DNA of 10,741 nucleotides from Robiginitomaculum sp. (GTDB lineage Bacteria > Pseudomonadota > Alphaproteobacteria > Caulobacterales > Maricaulaceae): contig NVVO01000045.1 in NCBI GenBank assembly GCA_002733385.1, positions 6,133 to 16,873 on the forward strand. Direction: 5' to 3'. The notes under the pieces are model-generated. The model made no database searches, was not told where the DNA came from, and saw nothing but the letters and a program-made list of their open reading frames with translations. Both the position numbers and the translations under genes were made by a program. Below, piece by piece: positions 6,088 through 10,741 of the stretch; within the stretch, counting starts at the first letter, position 1; each line of letters opens with the position of its first letter.

Positions 6088-8127
6088 ATGACGATAGCAA
6101 TAAACTATTTTATTGACCTACGCGCTTATGTGCGCGCCGCGCTGACCCTTATCTTCATGGCTTTGTTAAGCCCTGCCGCCATATTTGCGCAGGTGGCTAA
6201 TATGCCCGCCGAGCCTCAAACTATTGTCTTGCCTATCGGGTATGATTTTGCTCTGGACGTCGGGCTTTCAGCTGTGTTTTTAGCCGAACAGGACGAACAA
6301 CTAACGTTAGAACAAGTGAGGGCCACAGGCCAATGGACGCCTGTCAATTTGGCGCTCATTGATGGTTCAAGAGCTATGTCCGGCGGTGGATCTGCCGCAC
6401 CCTATGCTATGGGAAAACCGACCTGGGTTTATTTCAAAATTAGAAACGATATGGATGCAGTGCGTAAAATCGTACTGGATACCCAGCGCCCGGATTTACG
6501 CAATATGGTGATTTATAGCCTGAACGGTGTGGGCGAGACCAATCTAATCCTTGATTATAATGACCAGCTCCGCTTTGGGCAAAGACAAGTCAAACAAGCC
6601 CAGCTTGCAGTAGAGTTATATATTGCGCCCAAGGCAGAAATGCGGCTCTATTTACGCTATGAGCGCACCGCTTCTGAGCCCATGGCCTTAAAAGTGTTTG
6701 GTAGTGACGCCTATTATAATAAAATCCGGATCGATGCGATTTGGACGGCCATATTTCTGGCTTTTTTAGGAACGATTGTGCTGATTACCTTGCTGGGTTT
6801 GCCAGCGCTTGGGTGGCGGGTTGGCTTATCCTATGTTTTTTATGTTAGCATAGTTGGTCTTTGGTATGCGGGTGTCACCGGGCATTTCTTTAGCCTTGTC
6901 ATACCCGATTTTCCGGTTATTGCCAGCCGGGCTGTGGAAACCTTTGCGCTGTTGGTATTTGTGGCATTTCTCAACATGGGGCGCGTCTTGTTCCGCTTTA
7001 AAAACATCAATGCCACTTACGACAAAATCCTGATTTTCATTATCACTGCAAATTTGCTGAGTGCCGCGCTTATTTTAGGGAACGACATTTATACAACGCC
7101 GTGGCTGGCATATACGGTCTCGATATTAACCGCAATTTCAAGCGTTCTCTATGTCATTAGCGCCGTGATCGCCGTGCGGGCCAAGCTTGATGGCTCGGTT
7201 GTGATTTTAATCGGCAGCCTGTCTTTATTTGTCGCATTTGCCGTCTACCGTTATATTACCATTGCCGTTAATGCGGGCGATTTAGCGGTGCCCATTGGAC
7301 GCGCCATTTTAATTCCGCCCATATCACTAATTGAAATCAGTTGTTTTGCCTTGGCCATGATCCAGGCGCAAATCGGTATTCGCAAACAGCGCGACCAAGC
7401 TAAGCGGGCGGAGTTTCAGGCCGTGCAGGAGCAGTTGCGGCTTAACACCGCCTTGCGCTCTTCGGAAAAATCATACCAAAAAGCCCGCCAGCAGGCCGTC
7501 AGGCGCCGTGAACGTTTGTCTCTGGTTAGCCATGATATCTTGCAGCCGCTCATTTCTTTACGCTCCATGCTTGGTGAAATAAAGCAAAAGGACAGCGCCA
7601 AAGCCCAGGACATGCAAAATGCCTTTGACTATTTGGAAACCCTGGCCCGTGACAGCCTCGTTGCTACAACGTCCGATGGAGGCAATATACCGAAAACACA
7701 ATGCGAGACATTTAACTTAACCGCTGTGACCGATAATGTGTTTGCTATGTTTAGAGAGGAAGCCAAAGACAAGGGCTTGGACTTTGAATATCAGGCCTGT
7801 GATCTGCAAGTTTTCTCAAACCCTGTAGAGCTGATGCGTATCTTAAATAATTTGGTATCAAATGCCATCAAACACACAAACAGCGGTGGCGTGAAACTGA
7901 CTTGCCGCGCCCAAGACGGCGTAACCCATATCACCGTCGAGGACACCGGGGCAGGCATGAGCGCAACGCAAATCAAGGCTTATCTCAAAGCCCGCCAAAA
8001 AAGCGAAGCGTCTGGGGGCACAGGGCTTGGCCTCTATCAGGTTAAAACTGCCTGCGAAACTTTAGGCCATAAGTTTAAAATAAACTCAAGCCCAGAAAAA
8101 GGCACCACGGCCAGTGTACTTATCTAG
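6088..8127 (+). CDS. 7TMR-DISM sensor histidine kinase, 679 aa
   Basis: The order is: signal peptide (1 to about 34, IFA-QV); an extracytoplasmic 7TMR-DISM extracellular type-2 sensory domain (about 45-205, with PTWVYFKIRND); about seven membrane helices (about 213-425); a charged coiled-coil linker (about 426-475); a HisKA region with His482 in SHDILQPLISL; and a HATPase_c domain with N-box NNLVSNAIKH (Asn587/588/592), G1 box DTGAGM (Asp619) and G2 box GGTGLG (643-648). DISM2 domains resemble carbohydrate-binding folds, so a sugar-like envelope ligand is possible but unproven. There is no receiver domain, so the regulator encoded just upstream is the expected partner. The HDxxQPL form of the H-box is a variant seen in some proteobacterial kinases. 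The ribosome-binding site is weak (AAGAAGGT, 13 nt from the ATG), so the exact start is the least certain point. Confidence 0.92.
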   Translation: MTIAINYFIDLRAYVRAALTLIFMALLSPAAIFAQVANMPAEPQTIVLPIGYDFALDVGLSAVFLAEQDEQLTLEQVRATGQWTPVNLALIDGSRAMSGGGSAAPYAMGKPTWVYFKIRNDMDAVRKIVLDTQRPDLRNMVIYSLNGVGETNLILDYNDQLRFGQRQVKQAQLAVELYIAPKAEMRLYLRYERTASEPMALKVFGSDAYYNKIRIDAIWTAIFLAFLGTIVLITLLGLPALGWRVGLSYVFYVSIVGLWYAGVTGHFFSLVIPDFPVIASRAVETFALLVFVAFLNMGRVLFRFKNINATYDKILIFIITANLLSAALILGNDIYTTPWLAYTVSILTAISSVLYVISAVIAVRAKLDGSVVILIGSLSLFVAFAVYRYITIAVNAGDLAVPIGRAILIPPISLIEISCFALAMIQAQIGIRKQRDQAKRAEFQAVQEQLRLNTALRSSEKSYQKARQQAVRRRERLSLVSHDILQPLISLRSMLGEIKQKDSAKAQDMQNAFDYLETLARDSLVATTSDGGNIPKTQCETFNLTAVTDNVFAMFREEAKDKGLDFEYQACDLQVFSNPVELMRILNNLVSNAIKHTNSGGVKLTCRAQDGVTHITVEDTGAGMSATQIKAYLKARQKSEASGGTGLGLYQVKTACETLGHKFKINSSPEKGTTASVLI

Positions 8128-8203
8128 GATGCGCTCATAAGGATGAACGCGCCACCTCACTTTATATCAATGTGACATTTTTGGAAAAACCGCAATTCTG
8201 TAC

Positions 8204-8232
8204 TTGCAATTTCACAATCGCCGCATTATCAC
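8204..8232 (+). promoter_or_regulatory. promoter of the tRNA-Thr gene
   Basis: TTGCAA (8204-8209) and TATCAC (8227-8232) are spaced by 17 nt and followed by a GC-rich discriminator (CGCGCCC), as is usual for stable-RNA promoters. The tRNA begins 25 nt after the -10 box. The rest of the 8128-8257 gap shows nothing else that I can support. Confidence 0.5.
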
Positions 8233-8257
8233 CGCGCCCTAAGATGCAAACACATCT

Positions 8258-8333
8258 GCCCCTATAGCTCAGCTGGTAGAGCACCTGATTTGTAATCAGG
8301 GGGTCCGCGGTTCGAGTCCGTGTGGGGGCACCA
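8258..8333 (+). tRNA. tRNA-Thr (UGU), CCA encoded
   Basis: All arms fold: acceptor GCCCCTA with TGGGGGC, D stem GCTC/GAGC, anticodon stem CCTGA/TCAGG enclosing TTTGTAA (anticodon TGT at 8291-8293), T stem CGCGG/CCGTG enclosing TTCGAGT, discriminator A, then CCA. It reads ACA codons. The gene is intact, and the downstream motifs make its 3' end a likely integration site, in which case the element restored the gene. Confidence 0.95.
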
Positions 8334-8530
8334 TTTATTTCTTATATTTCAATGATTTAGCGGTAATTTGTAATCCATTGTTTTGTGATCAAATAAAAAT
8401 GGTAGCCATTTGGTAGCCACTTTACCCCTTAAATTAGATCAATAATTTTCTGTGGATAACTTTGCGTAAAAGTCGTTCGATTGAGTTCTCAGTAGAAACA
8501 ATATAATTCAGAATACTAAGTTCACACAAA
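8334..8530. other. AT-rich attachment-like region downstream of tRNA-Thr
   Basis: This stretch has no gene. It holds a tandem doublet of 11-bp period, TGGTAGCCATTTGGTAGCC (8400-8418), starting 67 nt after the CCA end, and a perfect inverse DnaA box in CTGTGGATAACTTTG (8450-8464), starting 51 nt after the doublet begins. Both are repeated at the same spacing after the tRNA-Gly fragment at 10182-10226. An arm-site role for an integrase or excisionase is inferred. The following stretch to the polymerase start at 8648 also lacks a gene but contains the LexA box, a candidate -35 (TTGACT, 8598-8603) and an inverse TTACCCACA at 8570-8578. Confidence 0.5.
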
Positions 8531-8608
8531 TTGGCGAAGAATTTTAATCCAAATTTCTGCACGACTAAGTTACCCACACCCTATACATCACCCAGCCTTG
8601 ACTTTTAT

Positions 8609-8623
8609 GTTCTCTTTATGTTC
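8609..8623 (+). promoter_or_regulatory. LexA operator (SOS box) of the Y-family polymerase gene
   Basis: GTTC-TCTTTAT-GTTC is an exact match to the alphaproteobacterial LexA consensus GTTC-N7-GTTC. It lies 24 nt before the ATG at 8648 and just after a possible -35 TTGACT, where a bound repressor would block transcription. Its position also argues that translation starts at 8648 and not at the TTG at 8531. Confidence 0.75.
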
Positions 8624-8638
8624 TTGTGTCTCCCCCTT

Positions 8639-8642
8639 GGAG
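8639..8642 (+). promoter_or_regulatory. ribosome-binding site fixing the polymerase start
   Basis: GGAG lies 5 nt before the ATG at 8648. Starts further upstream in the same frame (TTG 8531, ATG 8618) would run through the LexA box and add a segment unlike the family. Confidence 0.6.
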
Positions 8643-8647
8643 ATAAC

Positions 8648-9907
8648 ATGCGTAAACCAGAGACAATAGAATATCTGTATCTTGACTTTGACGGCTTCTT
8701 CGCATCCGTCGAACAACAAGCCCGCCCTGCACTACGTGGCAAGCCCGTGGGCGTAGTTCCGTTTGATAATACGCTCCACACAGTTGTTATTGCTTGCTCA
8801 AAGGAAGCCAAAGCACGTGGCGTCAAAAATGTTATGCGTGTCCGTGACGCCAAGCGGATTTGCCCTGATATTGTGCTTGTCACTCAAACCCCCGACTTAT
8901 ACCGCCGTGCACACGATACATTGATAGCAGAGATCAACGCGGTCATTCCCATAGACGTTATCAAATCAATAGACGAACTGGCCTGTAAGCTTGATGCACG
9001 AGATATTGCTAATCCAGAAGCTTTGTCGGAGCAAATCAAAGAGCGGATACATTACGGCGTAGGCTCACACATCACTTGTTCCATTGGCTTTGCTACCAAC
9101 CGTCACCTTGCCAAGATAGCCTGTAAAATGGACAAGCCCAACGGCACGACTATCTGGCATCCCAAGGATATGCCTGAGCCGCTTCTAGGCTTACCCTTTG
9201 ATGATATTCCCGGCGTGGGTCGTAATATGGAGAAACGCTTACACCGTGCGGGCATATACACCGTAGGCGCACTTCTAAATACCCAGCCTAAGCAAATGCG
9301 CAAAATATGGGGTAATGTGACAGGAGAGCGGCTTTGGTACGCCCTGCACGGCTATGACGTGAAGGCATTGCCCTCTCAGCGCTCTATGTACGGCCACGGG
9401 CGCGTTTTACCGCCTAAAGACAGATCAATCACCAATGCCGAAACCTATTCACGAGTATTACTCGTCAAAGCCGCTAGACGTATGCGCCGTGATGGTTATT
9501 ACGCCTCGGAATTGTATTTGTGGCTAGGCTTTCGCACTGGGCGCGATAACAAAGGTAAGTCGTTCAAGGCCAGCATGGCAGCTGTAAATGATGATCAGGC
9601 TTGTTTATCTGCATTACAATCGCTTTGGGGTAATGCGCGAGAATTTCTCCCTAATTACGCGAAAATCGTTCGTCTAGGTATAACGCTTGGCAAGCTATCT
9701 CCTGCCATTGCACGACAAACGGATATGTTCATGAACGACGATCCGAAACGCATCAAACATGAAAGCATCACAAAGACCGTCGATGCTCTGAATTGGAAAT
9801 ACGGCAAAACCATCATTACCCAAGGCAACTGGTCCTTACCAGACGGTGGTAATGTTGGAGGCAAAATAGCCTTTACCCGTATCCCAGCGGCAGAGGATTT
9901 CCGATAA
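8648..9907 (+). CDS. SOS-inducible Y-family (DinB/UmuC-like) translesion DNA polymerase, 419 aa
   Basis: The palm and finger region carries Asp13 and Asp15 (LDFDGFF, with Phe18 at the steric-gate position) and the catalytic pair Asp109/Glu110 in SIDE, so the enzyme should be active, unlike ImuB-type proteins. A thumb with a helix-hairpin-helix (DDIPGVGRNMEKRL) and a little-finger region (from about SMYGHGRVLPPK) follow, and QTDMF at 357-361 fits a beta-clamp-binding motif. It would copy damaged DNA in the SOS response. The residues after SIDE (LACKLD) depart from the usual SIDEAYLD of DinB, so it is a divergent branch rather than housekeeping Pol IV. A LexA box precedes it. The stop overlaps the next ATG (TAATG). 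Its place between tRNA attachment-like sites suggests mobile cargo. Confidence 0.9.
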   Translation: MRKPETIEYLYLDFDGFFASVEQQARPALRGKPVGVVPFDNTLHTVVIACSKEAKARGVKNVMRVRDAKRICPDIVLVTQTPDLYRRAHDTLIAEINAVIPIDVIKSIDELACKLDARDIANPEALSEQIKERIHYGVGSHITCSIGFATNRHLAKIACKMDKPNGTTIWHPKDMPEPLLGLPFDDIPGVGRNMEKRLHRAGIYTVGALLNTQPKQMRKIWGNVTGERLWYALHGYDVKALPSQRSMYGHGRVLPPKDRSITNAETYSRVLLVKAARRMRRDGYYASELYLWLGFRTGRDNKGKSFKASMAAVNDDQACLSALQSLWGNAREFLPNYAKIVRLGITLGKLSPAIARQTDMFMNDDPKRIKHESITKTVDALNWKYGKTIITQGNWSLPDGGNVGGKIAFTRIPAAEDFR

Positions 9908-10164
9908 TGGATTTGTGTTGGAAATACGAATTACAGCTATTGGATTTGCCGGAGAACGCACGGTTGGAAGTGACATGTTTGAAATGTAGTGATTTTAGAT
10001 ATGAGCCTGTTGATGTACTTATGACGAATAGAGGTTTTCCCCAGCTCTATCTCGATGAAGTAGAAACCAAATTCAATTGCCGCTTATGGGGCTGTGGTGG
10101 AAAGTGTCGTATTTCCTTACCATCAGAAGCAGAAACAGAGGGCTTTCAGGGTGGTTTGACTTAA
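9907..10164 (+). CDS. small cysteine-rich, zinc-ribbon-like protein coupled to the polymerase, 85 aa
   Basis: The ATG overlaps the polymerase stop by one base (TAATG), so translation is almost certainly coupled and the protein made with the polymerase under LexA control. It has CLKC (Cys24, Cys27) and a second knuckle CRLWGCGGKC (Cys58, Cys63, Cys67), enough for one zinc site, plus Cys4. I do not recognise the family. A DNA-binding or polymerase-accessory role is inferred only from the operon. The C-terminus is acidic and probably flexible. The frame has no strong ribosome-binding site of its own. Confidence 0.75.
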   Translation: MDLCWKYELQLLDLPENARLEVTCLKCSDFRYEPVDVLMTNRGFPQLYLDEVETKFNCRLWGCGGKCRISLPSEAETEGFQGGLT

Positions 10165-10181
10165 TCGTCGACACTCAACTT

Positions 10182-10226
10182 TTGCCAAGGTTGGGGTCGT
10201 GAGTTCGAATCTCATCGCCCGCTCCA
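10182..10226 (+). pseudogene. 3' half of a tRNA-Gly(GCC) gene, probable attachment core
   Basis: The sequence matches tRNA-Gly from the anticodon loop TTGCCAA (anticodon GCC at 10184-10186) to the end: stem GGTTG, T arm GTGAG-TTCGAAT-CTCAT, acceptor CGCCCGC, discriminator T, CCA. The D arm and 5' acceptor strand are absent, and the 5' anticodon stem is disturbed (CAACTT in place of CAACC). A break at the anticodon loop is typical of tyrosine-integrase cores in tRNA genes. It cannot make a functional tRNA. Confidence 0.8.
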
Positions 10227-10384
10227 TTATATCCAATAATATCAGTTACATATGCTTGTGATAGCAATTAAAATGTTTAGCATATTTCGAATTGGAAGCA
10301 ATTTGGAAGCAGAGATTAACGTAATGTAAGTATCTAATTTATCTGTGGGTAACTTTGTAGATATGTACGGACTGGTGGGACACT
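10227..10384. other. attachment-like region downstream of the tRNA-Gly fragment
   Basis: This AT-rich stretch has no gene of its own. A doublet TGGAAGCAATTTGGAAGCA (10293-10311, 11-bp period) begins 67 nt after the CCA end, and CTGTGGGTAACTTTG (10343-10357) follows with its core 51 nt after the doublet start. These distances equal those after tRNA-Thr, while the DNA between is not detectably similar. It ends where recognisable GIY-YIG coding sequence begins. Confidence 0.5.
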
Positions 10385-10453
10385 TGCGGTTACCATTCCA
10401 TCAGCCTTACCATCAATAAAATACAACTCTAATGAGCGCCCCTTGGTATTCAT
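10334..10453 (-). pseudogene. truncated GIY-YIG nuclease gene (5' end only)
   Basis: From ATG at 10453 (AAAAGGT about 7 nt upstream) the frame begins MNTKGRSLELYFIDGKADG and continues MVTA, which fits the N-terminus I know from GIY-YIG nuclease family proteins of alphaproteobacteria (GRSLELFF.DG..DGM.TAE). After residue 23 the match stops; the remaining 16 residues read into the attachment-like region and end at a TAG at 10334. The catalytic GIY and YIG motifs may not lie in the surviving part. The break near 10385 looks like a recombination junction. Confidence 0.55.
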
Positions 10454-10726
10454 ATAATTACCTTTTAATTACTTTCCTTTTGAATTAGTATAATACACAA
10501 GGTGGAGTTGTAAGATAATTATTATTTCTTCTACCAAAACTTCCATTCACATCAATAACAGGGCCCGCGAGCAATACATCTTTCACCTCCCGACCCTCCA
10601 CTTGAAAGTGAAAGCACGAATGAAAAAACCACGCCTGGTCCAACTGTCTGACGTCAGCGCCTATGGCACAGATTTAGGTCTGTGCTAAGAGAGAGTTTTT
10701 GTTCATCATCATCTTAGGAGTAAATG
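10454..10726. other. region without a convincing gene
   Basis: It probably holds the promoter of the truncated nuclease gene (minus strand) and the leader of a gene starting at the right edge. A 22-codon plus-strand frame (10620-10688, starting MKKPRLVQLSDVSAYG, last residue Cys) has no good ribosome-binding site. Its end overlaps the hairpin at 10666-10685. An open minus-strand frame (10488-10673) has no good start. Confidence 0.4.
10666..10685 (+). other. hairpin before the gene at the right edge
   Basis: GCACAGA and TCTGTGC form a perfect 7-bp stem around a six-base loop. A T5 run comes 10 nt later, too far for a standard intrinsic terminator, and a ribosome-binding site and ATG follow after about 30 nt. 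A leader structure or weak attenuator is possible. Confidence 0.3.
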
Positions 10727-10741
10727 ATGAGACAGAAACAT
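10727..10741 (+). CDS. possible start of a gene running off the right edge
   Basis: TAGGAG (10715-10720) lies 6 nt before ATG at 10727, giving MRQKH before the window ends. Only five codons are seen, so the product is unknown and the call rests on the ribosome-binding site. Confidence 0.3.

Noticed and set aside
8131..8150. Imperfect hairpin just after the kinase stop, a possible terminator
   Set aside because: The stem has a C-A mismatch and no T-run follows, so a terminator call is not supported.
8258..8333. A CRISPR array or long direct repeats around the tRNA region
   Set aside because: Only the short doublets of 11-bp period are present; there is no regular repeat-spacer pattern.
8472..8485. 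GTTC-N6-GTTC, a second LexA-like box upstream of the polymerase
   Set aside because: The spacer is 6 nt where the alphaproteobacterial box needs 7, and it lies about 160 nt from the start codon; the exact box at 8609-8623 is preferred.
8531..8647. N-terminal extension of the polymerase from a TTG start
   Set aside because: It would place the LexA box and the ribosome-binding site inside the coding region and adds 39 residues unlike the family.
10488..10673. Open minus-strand frame of about 62 codons, ending near ...VIDVNGSFGRRNNNYL
   Set aside because: No convincing start or family; the perfect GGAGGTGA in this region on the same strand leads into a different frame that stops after 10 codons.

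Overview
The window looks like alphaproteobacterial chromosome of roughly 50% GC. The grounds are: a LexA box of the alphaproteobacterial direct-repeat type (GTTC-N7-GTTC) in front of a Y-family polymerase, a HapK-like small protein of the kind frequent in sphingomonads and related marine groups, a 7TMR-DISM kinase paired with a NarL/FixJ-type regulator, and tRNA genes with encoded CCA. The order is not certain; Hyphomonadales, Kordiimonadales or Sphingomonadales would all fit.

Positions 1-5135 (minus strand) hold one tight run of six genes that reads as an envelope operon. In transcription order it encodes a HapK-like dimeric alpha/beta-barrel protein, an amidohydrolase with a lipoprotein signal, a cysteine-rich secreted protein with no recognised family, a 635-residue Sel1-repeat protein, a 177-residue Sel1-repeat protein, and a membrane-anchored Sel1 protein cut by the window edge. 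Gaps are 9 to 51 nt, and two stop codons are part of, or touch, the next ribosome-binding site. The unrecognised protein and the large Sel1 protein share a C-terminal motif (RGS[D/E]PW, then a Cys after exactly 12 residues) and near-identical signal peptides, so they probably belong to one process.

Positions 5136-8127: a divergent intergenic region, then (plus strand) a LuxR/NarL-type response regulator and a membrane histidine kinase without a receiver domain. An 18-bp palindrome built from NarL-like heptamers lies before the regulator, and a 17/18 copy in reverse orientation lies between the regulator and the kinase. The obvious reading is autoregulation of the two-component system, perhaps with control of the divergent envelope operon.

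Positions 8258-10741 look accessory. An intact tRNA-Thr(UGU) is followed by an AT-rich segment, an SOS-controlled Y-family DNA polymerase and a translationally coupled small cysteine-rich (zinc-ribbon-like) protein. Next comes a truncated 3' half of a tRNA-Gly(GCC) gene, of the kind left by tyrosine-integrase elements. The DNA after the tRNA-Thr and after the tRNA-Gly fragment carries the same two motifs at exactly the same distances (67 nt from CCA to a doublet of 11-bp period, then 51 nt to a CTGTGGRTAACTTTG motif), although the surrounding sequence is unrelated. I read these as two attachment-site ends of related integrative elements, with no integrase next to either. The second module abuts a GIY-YIG nuclease gene cut after about 23 codons. 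The last 290 bases hold no convincing gene except a possible start at the very edge.
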